A stretch of 64,000 nucleotides of DNA, taken from contig ML978163.1 of assembly GCA_010015745.1 (NCBI GenBank), positions 248,001 through 312,000 on the forward strand, read 5' to 3'. A program made the translations under genes and the position numbers. This document shows positions 44,621 to 56,020 of the stretch, piece after piece. The first letter of the stretch is position 1. Each line of letters starts with the position of its first letter. Below the pieces are notes generated by a model that ran no database searches, had not been told where the DNA came from, and was given only the letters and a program-made list of their open reading frames with translations. Origin of the DNA: Setomelanomma holmii (taxonomy: Eukaryota; Ascomycota; Dothideomycetes; Pleosporales; Phaeosphaeriaceae).

Positions 44621-46698
44621 ATTTGATTCACACCACAGTTCTTCTCTGCAAATTACACGCAATTCACTCTCTCTAAAAGGCCCAAGCGATGATGGCGATG
44701 TGGAAAGTCTGCGCCAGAGTTCCGATGCAAGACTACTGCTAGTTCTCGCAACGTCTAATCGCAATTCTGAGCCTGTATAAATGCTGGCTCGACTATATGC
44801 AAGTGGGGCAACCATCCACGAGCTGTGCCGAGAGCTCGTCTAGAGAACGCATATCCGAAAAAAATGGATCGTCTGTCTTACGCATGCCGTTCTGCTAGCT
44901 TTTACGCATATAAAGCTTGACTTCGTGCGCGACCACTGTTACTCGACAGCAGCATGCCATTTTCTTGTATGTGGATTGTCTTGCTGCCCGGAATAGCCCA
45001 GCTCTCAAGGATATGTTGAGTTGCAAGCTTATCGGACCTTCAGGGCATTCCAAGCCTTGATTCATGTCTCGCATGGAGCTTCAGTCCTTAGGTGTCAACC
45101 TTCAAGTTGGCTTATGATCTGAAAGTCCTTCGTCATGCTAGATATCACATACTAATGGACTTACGGTTGCTTGGATTGGTTGGCGAAGGGAATGATAAAC
45201 CCAGATGAGAACACCGCTATGTCTGTTTTCCCGGTGCACCTCTGCGCCTTAAATTAATTATAGCGCACCGAGTTTTCAAGGTTTCTTGCATCTTGCGTTC
45301 TGCGACAAGCGCCATACAAGAAACTTTTCGCCTTCTACATGTGGCGAGTGTGTCTGCCTCACTCAAATCCGCCCCTCATGGCGCTCAATACCTTCTCGCT
45401 TTACACGAAAAACGATGTCAAAATGAATGTTTTCTTCTCTCGGGTGAGCTGCGGTTTTGAACTATATATGTCATGTATCTGATGAAGGAAAGACGTTGAA
45501 TAAATGGAGGTATCGAGACCTTCGAGCATCAATCAAAAGGTACTTGTTCCGGTATATGTGACCACTTCTTGCCGCCTAAAAGAAATCAATCGTAAAGAAA
45601 ACGCTTCGCAGTACACCTCTATACCCAATCACGATACCCTCAAACGTCACCAAAAGTTCGTCGCAAAGGACATATGTGCCTTGCTTGTCTGCGCGAGAAG
45701 CAAATCACGAGTGGAATTATGGAACCAATGCGGACTGCACTGCGAAATGACATCATTCAATCGCTATATGGATGCTGTCTCTCGTTTTGCCAAAAACATT
45801 TGTCGATGCTCATCATGATCGTTGCGCGCGCGCCCGGAGTAACCGAAGATTTTGTAGCATAGCTTCCATGCACTTTGCATCAGCGATAACTTTCATAAAG
45901 CTGATGGAAGAATTCACATTGCCGTGAGGCAACAGGTAACTCGTAATCTTCAAATAATCTGAGCGCAAGATTTCGTTATTGCGGTCCTAATTTCTGGAGC
46001 AATCTTCGGTGCTGTAAATCTCCGTTCTCTCACCAATTACCGGGCTCAATGGACTAAAGTAGTCGACGTCCATAGATGTCCTGCTAATGCGCACTCGCCC
46101 ATGTTTCTGAGTATACTATTTCGGATTGCCAGCATCTTATTTTCCTCCAGCATCTTGCCCGGTCCAGCATTCGAAAATTATTAGCTCGCGCCATAAGTTC
46201 TGTTGCTAGAAGAGATGCGAAAAGCCCACCATCTCCAATTATATGTCGTCGAAAACTCGAGCACATAGAGTACATGTGAGTAATCTTGCCTTTCCACGTC
46301 GTGAGTCTAGCGAGTTTGAATATGAAATTAGCAGTCGAGGTCAGAGCCTGCAGCTCGCCGACTCACGTATAAATGTCTCTCATCATGCCAGCAACTCAGT
46401 CTTTTCACAATACAAAGACAACATACACCGGTCCAGAAAGACTTTGGGGCAAACAAATAGCCTTCTCGGCTTGTTCAGAAGCCTGACAAATCTGCATCAT
46501 GTCTCCAATTCTCTTGCAAGTCCAAAAGATGACATATGAACCTGCCATGTTTCTGTGGACGAGAGTCACAAAGCGCGAGGACATGAGTATTCACTGCATG
46601 ATCTCTTCCACCAGTTGAGGTCATGAGCGCACTGGAATGTTAAGAGAAGTATATAAGACGCAAGAATTGGCGGCATCTCGTTCATCATTCCTTCGTCG

Positions 46699-46935
46699 AT
46701 GGAGACGCAAAAGTTCTGCTGGGACTTTGTGATGGGATACTTGGTCTTTCCAAGTGCGAGTTCAACATCGTGTAGGTTTCTCGTTCTCGGAGTTGTCCTG
46801 GATGATATGGAGGGCACCTGGATAGAAAGGAGCTACACAGGAGGGAACATGGCGACATGGCTTCGAACAGCACGATTTCAGTGTGAAAGAGCCGTTGCTC
46901 GATGTACGACAGATATCCGGAAGGGATGCCTCTGA
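46699..46935 (+). CDS. Candidate small protein, 78 aa, doubtful
   Basis: Not recognised. TATATAA at 46650-46656 lies 42 nt before the ATG (METQKFCWDF). The product has six Cys and a hydrophobic middle (RFLVLGVVLDD) but no clear signal peptide. Evidence is limited to promoter-like spacing, and a chance frame cannot be excluded. Confidence 0.15.
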   Translation: METQKFCWDFVMGYLVFPSASSTSCRFLVLGVVLDDMEGTWIERSYTGGNMATWLRTARFQCERAVARCTTDIRKGCL

Positions 46936-47658
46936 AAACAGTATTAGTATCCTATACTCAACGCTACGGAAAATCCGCCTACGACGACTTTCGAAATCAT
47001 CCTCCTTTCGCACCAAAATGTAAATTAGAGTTTGAGATGCCTAGAGAAGGCTCAAAAGCACTGGATTTCAAACATAGCGCTTGTTCACCGGCGGATACTG
47101 ACAACTTATCCTGAACTTGTACACTGCGAACAAACCGGCAATTCGCGAATCACACAGCTACCGGTATCAGTCAGCATGCGCCCACACATTTCAATAGACA
47201 CAGCTCACTTTCGACTTCTTGTTTCGACAAGATTCACATGCGATGGGATGATAACCGTTCGCTTCGGATTACCTCTCGTGATTCGCTGGTCGCTAAGAGA
47301 GATCATTCGGGGTAGCTGAAGCACTTGCCATGGCATCGGCGCTCCTCCAGCACGTTGGCGAAGGCGATTCTATTTTCGTGCGACAGCGGACTTGGTCTTT
47401 TGCCGACGGACTTGACTTTGTCCTAGGCTGAGGCTAGCGTGGTTTCCCCGCGCCTTGACTCATTTGGGGAGGGTGTCCGGTTGTGCTTGCCGACTTATGG
47501 TAATTCAATAATTGAGAAGAGGAGAATTGTTAGCATTCACACATGAATCGTAATGCACGCCGGGACTAACAGATTTACCGCTTCCCGCGTGATGTGGGCA
47601 TTGCAAGACATTTAGCAAGTGTAGCGCTATGAATCTTGTGCGTTGTTAATTTCTTTAC

Positions 47659-49455
47659 CTACAACTTCGCACTTACACATCCATTCCCCTTCAGTGCATC
47701 GTCAATAAGCGACATAGCTTGTACCAACTTTTCCTCCTCCAGCCTCGGCGCAACCACCTGAACGCAAAGCGGTGTCCCAACATACACCGAGCGATCAACC
47801 TTGGTCCCTGCCTTTACGTCAGCATCTTCTCTATCCATTGCAACGTAACAAACTTACACAATTCCCTGTTAATCTTATCCCAATTTCCCAGCGGCTTCGT
47901 CTTCGGTAACTCCCCCTTCACATCCTCTTTTCCAAACATACGGACAGGAATAGTGCCAGCCGGATAATCCAGCAGCACGAATGAACTCGTGTAGCTCACG
48001 CCATTATAGCGGTCGATCGGGGGAACTGGATGCGGAGCGACGGGGCATATGAAAGCGTCGATTGCGCCGTGCTTGTCCTTCCATATCGACAAAAATTGCT
48101 TTCGCAAGGCTTCCCGCTTGCCGTGGAGCTCGATAACCTTGGCTAACTCGAGTGGTGCTTTGCGCTTCAAGCGTGTTGATAGCCATGGGGAAAGAGGTTC
48201 GTTGGCAGACTCCAGGAGGTCGAACATGTTGTTTCCGCCTTCGACGCCGAACATTGCGTTGGCGAGTGATTGGCATTGTGAGAAGAGCGGCGTGATGTCC
48301 ATTTCGACGACTTCAATGCCGGAGGTTTGGAGCTTGCTCTTGACTTCGTCCAGCAGACGTGCAATAGGCGGATGTGGCTCAATGACGCCGTCTCTTCGGA
48401 CGACACCTATCCTCAATTTACGGCCAACGCCGCCCAAAGAAGTCAAGGAAGACCAAGGGGAGGGTATAACATCTGGGTCCTTCGTCCATGGTCTTTGCTC
48501 GGATACTGCGCGGAAAAACAGTTCGATGTCGCGTATTGAATGAGTAAGCGGACCAGCAGAAGCTGGGATGCCCACTTTCGTTTGTCCGGGTGACAAGCCG
48601 CCTTCTTGACCAGCGTAGGGTATGCGCTCCCAGCTGGGCTTGACGCCAAAAGTTCCATTGCACATTGCGGGAATCCTGATGCTGCCACCCACATCGGTGC
48701 CAACACCGAGGATGGATCCTCTCATGCCAATCAACGCACCTTCGCCTCCTGAGCTACCGCCTGCTGTGACGGCCGTGTTCAAAGGGTTAATGGTGCGGCC
48801 AAAAACATTGTTGTGTGAGTCGAGGGCCATTAACGTTTGTGGGATGTTCGTTTTGCAATAGAGGACCGCCCCAGCACCCAGAAGGTTGTCGACCAATATC
48901 GAATTCTCCGTCGCAGGTTTGAACGCTAGCGCAGCAAGGCCTATTGATGCATCGTAACCCCGAACTTTAAAAGTATCTTTCAAGGACACTGGAACACCAT
49001 GGAGTGGACCTAGCGGTGCTTTCTTCGCGTCCAGGTGTGCATCAAGCTCTTCAGCGTGCTTCAATGCATCTTCGAAGAAGATTTCGGTCAAGCAGTTGGT
49101 CAGCTGATGTGCAATGGCGGCTCTCTGTACTTCATCAGTTCGTTGTTTCCGTCATCGCATATCAACTACACACCTTGCAAAATGCTCTCGTTACATCAAC
49201 ACATTTTAAATTCCTCGATCTGATGGCATCCACAAGTGCAGTTGCATCATAATTTTCGATGATCTTGAGCTCATCCTCGGTCAACAAACCACATGTTCGG
49301 GGGATATTGATATAGTTCGTGACATCCGCAGCTGGTAAGCTGCACAAGCGCCACTCAAATGGGATCCTGGCAAATTGCTCGTCTTTCTTGGCCCAAGATA
49401 CAAGCTGCCACTTCTCAGGTGTCTTCGGTGCGGTCGCTTCTTTCGATTTCGACAT
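47659..49455 (-). CDS. Amidase-signature enzyme (acetamidase-like), 565 aa
   Basis: Three exons: 49455-49174, 49124-47858 and 47807-47659. The last intron (50 nt, donor GTAAGT, branch-like CTGAC) restores INRELWTKVDRSVYVGTPLC, the normal end region. The amidase signature is complete: VSLKDTF supplies the catalytic Lys, GGSSGGEGALIGMRGSILGV holds the glycine/serine stretch with the cis-Ser, and GTDVGGSIRIPAMCNG has the nucleophile Ser. The N-terminal part (WQLVSWAKKDEQFARIPFEW) and layout match the fungal acetamidase/general amidase group, cytosolic enzymes hydrolysing small amides to acid and ammonia. It has no signal peptide and its substrate is not predictable. The gene is divergent from the EBP-type gene at 50157. 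Confidence 0.92.
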
Positions 49456-50156
49456 TGTGATATAGTTGCGAGATTGTAGAGACACGGCCAACAACGCTTG
49501 ACGTGGTCTGGGGTAAGCTAGGGCCGAGGTCCTCCCCCTCCGGTATAGCGCTTTGAGGGGTTGACAGCTACATCTCTGCGAACACTGCAGGTGGTGCCAA
49601 CGGCTTCGCGATGTTGTAAACCTGACTATTCTCAATACTCGCAATGCTCCTCGTTTGCACCCATGACGAACATGCTATCGGTCACCTGGAGTCGCACCGG
49701 GGTCGACGTAATGGCCACTGGATTTGCCCGGGTAAGTAAGCCGGGCGACGCCATTTGCCAACAGCAGAGACGGCTCCCGTATAGTGTACCCACTGGCGCT
49801 GCTCAGGGAGATTCAAGAGAAGGTTTTGAGATGTCGGATAAGACTAAAATGACAGCGGTAGCTTCAAGTCAGCATCCTCCAGACGGTCACATGCTTTCGC
49901 GACATCCGCGACCATGCGATTGTCAGCGATGTCATGAGCGGATGTCGCGCATCGCGCACCCCTGTCGCGAGCTAACCCCAAAGAGGGCCCGCTAGTGCGA
50001 ACGGCTTAGCCGTCCCCAGAAAAATCGCAACCTTGGAACTTAGCCCTCTACAACGTCCCAAGCCATTGAGACCCTATCTGTGCTGTCATCGCCAGTCGCT
50101 CCCTTCCCCCTTATTCACACAATTCCTCTCCCCACTCTCTGTGCTTCTTTACCACC
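49456..50156. promoter_or_regulatory. Divergent promoter, amidase / EBP-type isomerase
   Basis: 701 nt between opposite starts. A C/T-rich leader precedes 50157. It contains the 12-bp inverted repeat listed separately. No coding pattern is seen. Confidence 0.45.
49898..49949. repeat. Perfect 12-bp inverted repeat, 28-nt spacer
   Basis: The arm CGCGACATCCGC at 49898-49909 is matched by its exact reverse complement at 49938-49949. The arms are GC-rich, sit about 210 nt upstream of the EBP-type start and could form a hairpin or bind a dimeric regulator. Confidence 0.7.
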
Positions 50157-50933
50157 ATGGTCGCCGGTAACTTCACGCTCCAACCGGGGCAGTATCACCC
50201 CTACTACCCTATCGAGGCCCAGATTGCGGGCTACCTCGCCAACAAATGGAACACGTTTGAGCTGCTTGTCATGTTCACTGCGGGCTGCGCTGGAATCTTC
50301 GCCTTTACCTATGGCCTTGTTAAGAGGATACGACCGAACCTCAGCAATGGCGACCTAGCTACCATCATGTGGTTTGTGCTATGCGGCTGCATTCACTCCT
50401 TCTTCGAGGGTTACTTTGCGTACAACTATAGCCGCATGGGCAGCATGCAGGACCTCTTTGGCCAGTTGTGGAAGGAGTACAGCTTGAGCGACTCCCGGTA
50501 CCTTACCCAGGATGCCTTTGTGCTTTGCATGGAGACTGTCACTGCCGTAAGCCTATCCCAAATCCTATCTCTTGACATCACTGACATCACTGTCCAGGCG
50601 TTCTGGGGCCCTGGCTCCTTTATCACCGCCGGTCTCATCGCCTACGACCATCCTCTTCGCTACCCGCTCCAGCTCATCGTCTCGCTCGGTCAGTTCTACG
50701 GCGATGTTCTCTACTACGCTACCTCCATGTTCGACCACTACATCCTCAACGTGTCATACTCGCGCCCCGAGGCCGCATACTACTGGGGCTACTTTGTCCT
50801 GATGAACGCTTTCTGGATCGTCATCCCTGGTTACCTCATGTACCAGAGCGTAAGCGCTACTGTCAGTGCTTTCAGTGCAGTGAACGATGCCGCGAAGCTG
50901 GTGGGTCGCATGAATGGCAAGAAGGTCAACTAG
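50157..50933 (+). CDS. EBP-type (EXPERA) sterol Delta8-Delta7 isomerase-like protein, about 241 aa
   Basis: The ATG at 50157 opens a frame that runs to 50933. An in-frame 51-nt segment at 50547-50597 (donor GTAAGC, acceptor CCAG) is very likely an intron, because removing it gives METVTAAFWGPGSF, the conserved EBP block. Four to five transmembrane helices are evident (LLVMFTAGCAGIFAFTYGLV, IMWFVLCGCIHSFFEGYF, YWGYFVLMNAFWIVIPGYL). Conserved elements: HSFFEGYF (His and Glu), LWKEYSLSDSRYL and SLGQFYGDVLYY. This is the emopamil-binding-protein family, which isomerises the sterol Delta8 bond in animals and plants, whereas ergosterol synthesis in fungi uses the unrelated Erg2. The role here is open: an auxiliary sterol/terpenoid isomerase or a binding protein of the ER. 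Confidence 0.85.
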   Translation: MVAGNFTLQPGQYHPYYPIEAQIAGYLANKWNTFELLVMFTAGCAGIFAFTYGLVKRIRPNLSNGDLATIMWFVLCGCIHSFFEGYFAYNYSRMGSMQDLFGQLWKEYSLSDSRYLTQDAFVLCMETVTAVSLSQILSLDITDITVQAFWGPGSFITAGLIAYDHPLRYPLQLIVSLGQFYGDVLYYATSMFDHYILNVSYSRPEAAYYWGYFVLMNAFWIVIPGYLMYQSVSATVSAFSAVNDAAKLVGRMNGKKVN

Positions 50934-51128
50934 CCGATGGGCATATCTCGAGCGAGACAGGGAGCGATTGTGGGCTAAGTAGTGATTGCTGAATAGGGAT
51001 CGAAAAAGCGTTTAGCGTTGTACAGTGGCGTATGTACTGGGCAGGAAGACGATGGTCGTTGCATTATTCTTTTGGTATATAGATACCCCTGGTTGCATGC
51101 TGACACTACATAGACGAGCCGGAGTTAA

Positions 51129-52474
51129 TTATAATACAAGATCATTTCGGAACCTCTTGTTACCTTGGTGTCGACCAAGCCTCTCATACTCCAAGCTAGC
51201 CAGCACAAATGCCACAGAGCCCAGGACACTGTTGTACAGAATCGGCTGACCAACATAATACTACAACGGTCGTCAGCTAATGGATTCATCACCACAACGC
51301 CAGCATTCAGACTACTTACCTCGTACGTCGCCGTACTATTCAAACTACACACACTCACCGTCCCGTTCCAGCCCACCGTCCCATTTCCATTCTCTACCAC
51401 AAATGTGCCGGCAAGATAGTCGTACGCTCGGACTGCCGCACCAACAGTCCCCTCTTGGTCCGACAACACACCCATTCTCACCCCCTTCAACAAGGAATAA
51501 ACAAACATTGCACTCGCACTACTCTCGATATAATTCCCTTCCCTGCCCGGCTGATCAACGACTTGCCACCACGCGCCCGTCTGCGCATCCGCCGCGTTCA
51601 GAGTACCCGCCATGAGGGCCCGGAAGTGAGATGACAGCCATTTGCGTGCATTCTGGACGGGAGTCGAAGACGTGAGGCTGGATGGGAGGAGTTCAAGCAT
51701 GTCGATTAAAGACATACAGTACCATCCGAGACTGCGTCCCCACACGATGCTACTCGCGCCCGTGGCGTTATTCGCCCATATAGCGCGTTTCGATGCATCG
51801 TAGCCGTGGACGAGAAGGCTTATAGAAGGCTGGTAGGTGTGCTGCCACGCCAAGTCGAGTTGTTCGATCGCATCGTCAATAAGCGATGAATCGTCATCGT
51901 TAGATGATGAGAATGATGAAGTGGTCGTGTTAAACGAGGTAGAGTACAGTGTGAGGAAGGGAGCGAGACTATACATCCCGTCTAGGTACGTGTAGTTTGG
52001 GTAAGTGTAGTACCACAAACTTCCTTCTGCGTTTTTAGGCTGTACTTGCACACTCTGCGTCAACGCATCGATCACGTGGAGGTATGTTTCGTTTTTGCTC
52101 TCATGGTAGACGTAGATTAGGCCGTTCCCGCTGCTTAGCCGGTCGAGTGGGAAGGTAGTGTCGAGTGTCGCATTGTACAAGACCGGGACTACGGAGTCGA
52201 TGCTGGCGTCGATGTATGTCTTGATGGATGGTGTGCTGGGATGATCGGGATATTGCTTGATGAGTTGGCGGAAGGCTTTTTGGGTGAAGCCGGCTTGGAG
52301 GAGGTTAGAGCGGTCCGAGATGGACGCTAGGATGCCTTGGTGACGGGACATGATCGATTCGGTGATGAGGTGAGAGTATGTGGTTTTGTTGGGGTGGTGC
52401 ACATCATGGGGATTGGCCGTTGTGGTGAGCGCGAGGGCGATGGCGATTGCGCTGAAGAAGGCAAGAGTGCGCAT
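51129..52474 (-). CDS. Secreted GH105/GH88-like hydrolase (unsaturated rhamnogalacturonyl-type)
   Basis: The ATG at 52474 starts a signal peptide (MRTLAFFSAIAIALALTTTA). An (alpha/alpha)6-barrel pattern follows: NYTYLDGMYSLAPFLTLY, ASSIVWGRSLGWYCMSLIDM, TGAWWQVVDQPGREGNYIES, SASAMFVYSLLKGVRMG. These are typical of GH105, which removes the unsaturated uronic acid from pectin-lyase products. Near the 3' end an intron with GTAAGT after NSTATYE and acceptor TTGTAG splices to YYVGQPILYNSVLGSVAFVL, ending at 51129; the unspliced frame ends nearby but loses this conserved tail. Many N-glycosylation sites (N-x-T/S) fit secretion. It probably serves use of plant cell-wall debris. Carbon-source control is likely but not shown here. 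Confidence 0.87.
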
Positions 52475-52860
52475 CGTGAAGAGCTACGATGGCTGAAGTC
52501 AGGCGAAAAGAAAGCAGTCGCAGGTCCCTAGCATAAGTCCTACAAGATTAAAAGTAAGCTTCGGCTTGGTAATGCTTCAATTCAGGCCCAAGATCGTCAT
52601 GGTTCGTGTCAAAGCTCGACATCATGGGCACGGCACGATTGCAGCTGACTCACGGGATCTGTTTGTTGACAAAAGAGATGAAGGGTCATAACGAAGACAA
52701 TACCTTTGTGGCTTCGGATGTGCAATCTGGTGGTTGCGACTTTCTTCCGGGGGCTGGATCGCGCCGGACGCCATGCCCAATTAAAACAAGCCTCGTCCTG
52801 AGCCCACAAATTTTCCGCCTTTACTCTATCTTATAAGAACCTCCACACTTGCAGGCATAT
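52475..52860. other. Intergenic, no feature seen
   Basis: 386 nt holding the GH105 promoter and the DUF4419 3' end. No motif is recognised. Confidence 0.4.
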
Positions 52861-53864
52861 CTAGAGCGGTTCGCGCGAGTCCTCGAGCATCCACCAACCT
52901 GAGCACGGCTGTACCATCGCATCGACCTCGCCCTGCGGACCATTCTTGACCGTTACGCCCATAGAACCCGCCACAAGAGTTGTCTGAAAGTGGAGACCAA
53001 GATCGAGCGCATCGACGAGGACCGGGACCTTGAGGACTCCTGATGGTACTCCGTTTCGAGCCCATGGAATGAGTGGGAAGAACACACCATCTAGTTCCAA
53101 AGGAGGCAGGTTGTTCGCATCGACCGTCCAGACTGACTCTTGGTGATTGCCGTGGCTGTCCCAGAACATGAAAGCCGTCAACCAGCCGTTGTATGGAGGA
53201 CCTTCTCGTCCGCTCCCTGGTCGACCGATAGAATAAAATGCTCGCATCCAGAAATCCTTCATTTCAGGCGACTCCGGCAAATAAAACGTTGCAGTGAATC
53301 GATTCACGACTGCAGCGAGGAGCTTTGACGACGCCACTGGTTCTTCTCCATATTGCGCGAACTTCTCCAAGCGCTCCAGAATCATCTGCCAGTCGCTCGC
53401 TTCACCAAGGAGAGTGACAGATGGGAACCTGCACCGAGCAACCATCTTGAACTTGAAATAATCCTTCATGGTAGCCATCATGACCATAGAAGAGATGGCA
53501 AGATCGGTGCTTGTCGTGGTAGAAAAGATGGGCAGCAACCAATCGCGAACCTCCCGCCAGACATCTTCTCTTGCATCAAAGGCACGAACTTCTCCGCTAG
53601 TTCGCCAATGTTGCACTCGAGAAATGGGGTTCTGGTTGTTACCGTCAGCTTCACCTGCCCATCGTGTTGAACGAACTGCTTGCGCAACGCTTCAGCGTGT
53701 TTGTTGACGTAGAAGCTGAATTGGGTCAAAATCGCAAGCCAGACGTCGTTGGGACGTAGTGTCAGGTGCAGATGTTGCTGGAACGCTTGTATGACACCGT
53801 CGTCGAAGCCGTTCTTGTAAGGCGTGATTAGCGCGTCATTCGCTCCGCCGAGCCCTGTGAACAA
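52861..53864 (-). pseudogene. DUF4419 protein, frameshifted
   Basis: The N-terminal frame (from 53864) has LRPNDVWLAILTQFSFYVNK, the DUF4419 opening. It reaches LAEKFVPLMQE and then goes astray. The downstream frame from about 53575 carries VWREVRDWLLPIFSTTTSTD, MVMMATMKDYFKFK, FPSVTLLGEASDWQMILERL and PYNGWLTAFMFWDSHGN to the stop at 52861. The two halves are neighbouring blocks of a single domain, so a one-base change near 53561-53578 is the likely cause. No GT-AG pair I tried repairs the frame. DUF4419 has no known biochemical role and is expanded in fungi. Upstream exons before 53864 are possible, since family members are often longer at the N-terminus. Confidence 0.72.
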
Positions 53865-54376
53865 GGAACGAAGTACTGATCGGGCTTAGTCGTATTTTCT
53901 GTTGCTTGCAAAGGGCTTTGCTCTGGTGTTCGCGGGTGCGAGGTTGTGGGAGGTAAGGAAAAAAGTGCAGGAAGAGACCAAGGCGATCCTCAAGCATAGG
54001 TGAGGTGAAGGTCAGCTAAAAGCAGGGTCACGCCACGCGACGAGGCTGTGAGGAAGGAGCGGTTTCAGCCTCGCGTAAGCAAACAAACTGACCGTAACCA
54101 GCTTTACATGCAAGGCGTCAAGTCCAATAGCATTGAAGCACCATGGGGAGCAACAGAATGTGACGATGCTCAACATTTCTTGAGAGCACTCAACAAGTGA
54201 CAACTACAGCACTAGGAAGAGGCCAGGTCAACATATTACCAAGTAGGCCTTGCACATGCAAAAAGGCCTTGCGTCGTGCCCACCTCGGTGGTTGTTCCTG
54301 ATCAGAAACCCAAACTCCACCACGTTCTCTCAGTCACGGAGGAGTCCTTCGCTCCAACGCAGGCTCTGTTACCCTT
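53865..54376. other. Intergenic, no feature seen
   Basis: 512 nt between two minus-strand genes. No motif is recognised. Confidence 0.4.
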
Positions 54377-55564
54377 TCACTTCGACATGGTCCCCCGAAA
54401 CTTCTCCCACGTTACCGTGTGACTCTTCCGGAGCTCGGCCACTCGATGCTTGGAATGTTCCATAATCTTGACAGTTCCTTCCGGAGCCTCGCCACGATAG
54501 ATCTCGTCAGACTCCAGCTGCTCCTTCAGCGATTCAAATCTGAGGAGGTTTCCCGCTACCTTCTTTCCCAGATCGTGCGACCATAACAGAAGCTCCCTTT
54601 GCCGAGTTCGCTGCGTGGCATCCACTGAATCGATCTCCATATCGTTAATGCTACCCGAGGCATGGTTGTCGTCGCTTCGAGCTAGCTCTTCTTTGAAGAG
54701 ATCGTAGAGACTGCTAATCTCCTCCTTCAGCTGCGAAGTGTGTTTCACATGCTGAGGACACGTCTCATTCTTCCGATGAAGATGATACTCATTGCACAAC
54801 TTCTTCCGGCTCGTGCTGTGTAGGATCTTCTTTAGCCCATACTTCTTGTCGCTGCGCTTGTCAATGTACGCCTGGATGGCGTGATACTCAACATTGAGAT
54901 TTGAGAGCTCTTCACATTCGACGCAGTCGATCAGAATATCGATTATCAGCTTGATCAACGGCATATCTTTGCCCGCCGGGTTCAGGTCATCGAGGTACGC
55001 GAAAAGGCGTTCTAATTCGATTGGCGTTCCAAGTTGGCGATGCTCCGCGTAGTGCTGGTGCAACTCACCAATGATGAGGTCTTGGACGGCGGTGCAACCC
55101 ATGCGCTTGCACAAGCTATGAAAGCTGATGAGCTTTTCGACGTCCCAGGGTAGCTTGGTCACCTTGGTCTTCCAATCGCCCATGACACTAAGGGGATCTT
55201 TGCTAGTGGCAGCTTGCTGGATATTCTGGGCGTGGAAGAGATAGTCATGGCGCGGTAGGCGCTTGCCTAGAGTTGGCGAGGTGGTATTCAGAAATGCCCT
55301 GATGATCTCGGGCTCCCAATCCCCATCTTGAACTGCGGCGATTGTGCAGTACTTCTGGAGAGCTGTCAATTGTACGGTGTAGATCTTGCTCTGAAAGGCA
55401 AGCACTGTCAGACCGGGGCCGAAGATGTTGCATGCTGCGCGAAGTCGATCGCTCATTAGCCCTGGGATGATGATGTCAGTATCATCCACTTCGTCAACAC
55501 CTTGGTCACCGCATTCCAATGGCTGGACGCCTTTCGAATCGTTCATGTAGATGAGGCCCCGCAT
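54377..55564 (-). CDS. BTB-like family protein A, 395 aa
   Basis: Single exon from the ATG at 55564. The N-terminus is short and acidic. Residues about 35-200 form a helical BTB/BACK-like region (LTVLAFQSKIYTVQLTALQK, LPWDVEKLISFHSLCKRMGC, VQDLIIGELHQHYAEHRQL). A Cys/His motif follows, LCNEYHLHRKNETCPQHV, and then a charged coiled-coil-like tail (EEISSLYDLFKEELARSDDN, KKVAGNLLRFESLKEQLESD). The neighbouring gene at 56021 shares the same order and the motif YHxHxKNExC, so the two are diverged paralogues. I cannot name a function; BTB proteins usually oligomerise or act as cullin-3 adaptors, but the first BTB strand pattern is weak here and the gene could be N-terminally shortened. Codon pattern and length support a real gene. 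Confidence 0.68.
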   Translation of the reverse strand: MRGLIYMNDSKGVQPLECGDQGVDEVDDTDIIIPGLMSDRLRAACNIFGPGLTVLAFQSKIYTVQLTALQKYCTIAAVQDGDWEPEIIRAFLNTTSPTLGKRLPRHDYLFHAQNIQQAATSKDPLSVMGDWKTKVTKLPWDVEKLISFHSLCKRMGCTAVQDLIIGELHQHYAEHRQLGTPIELERLFAYLDDLNPAGKDMPLIKLIIDILIDCVECEELSNLNVEYHAIQAYIDKRSDKKYGLKKILHSTSRKKLCNEYHLHRKNETCPQHVKHTSQLKEEISSLYDLFKEELARSDDNHASGSINDMEIDSVDATQRTRQRELLLWSHDLGKKVAGNLLRFESLKEQLESDEIYRGEAPEGTVKIMEHSKHRVAELRKSHTVTWEKFRGTMSK

Positions 55565-56020
55565 TGCAAGATAGTCACGATGTAGAGATGCAGCACGGAC
55601 TCAACGACGTTCGACCCAGCACTTCCCTTATAACAGCTAATCGCGTGGCTGCTTGCTGTGAGGCAGCAAGTGCCAGGACAATCTTCCGATCCCCTCACTA
55701 CAAGCGGCTACTGCCAACCTGGCCGCATTGCCATCGATCGGTCATCTGAGACAATTGCCAATTTTCACATCAGCAAGTACAGAAATCTGTCGAGACTTTC
55801 GACTTTGGTACGCCACATCCAGCAGGTGTTCACTGTGACCATTACTTTGGGTTACTAACGTTGATATTGTTATATACGACACGTGGTGCAGTTGTTATGC
55901 AATGTTAGAAGTTGCTTCCAGGAGGCATTGCTCCCGGTCAAATCTCTCCCCTACCATCTCAACGTCCGAGCAGGAGACTGTGCCCCTAAATCTTTCTGCT
56001 CCCTTGGACACTCGTTCGTA
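55565..56020. other. Intergenic, no feature seen
   Basis: 456 nt between paralogues A and B. It contains several short AT-rich tracts. Nothing is recognised. Confidence 0.4.

Larger units (their letters stand above)
43866..47658. other. Gene-poor 3.8-kb region
   Basis: Composition is visibly more AT-rich than the flanks, with scattered TATA-like runs (for example near 44317, 44775, 44911, 45463 and 46650). No open frame carries a recognised domain, and no long direct or inverted repeat or transposase pattern is visible. It lies between a damaged HET gene and the amidase 3' end. Two short candidate genes inside it are listed separately. Confidence 0.55.

Noticed and set aside
47808..47857. 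Apparent frameshift near the amidase C-terminus, or a 29-nt intron
   Set aside because: A normal 50-nt intron with a branch-like CTGAC restores the family's C-terminal sequence.
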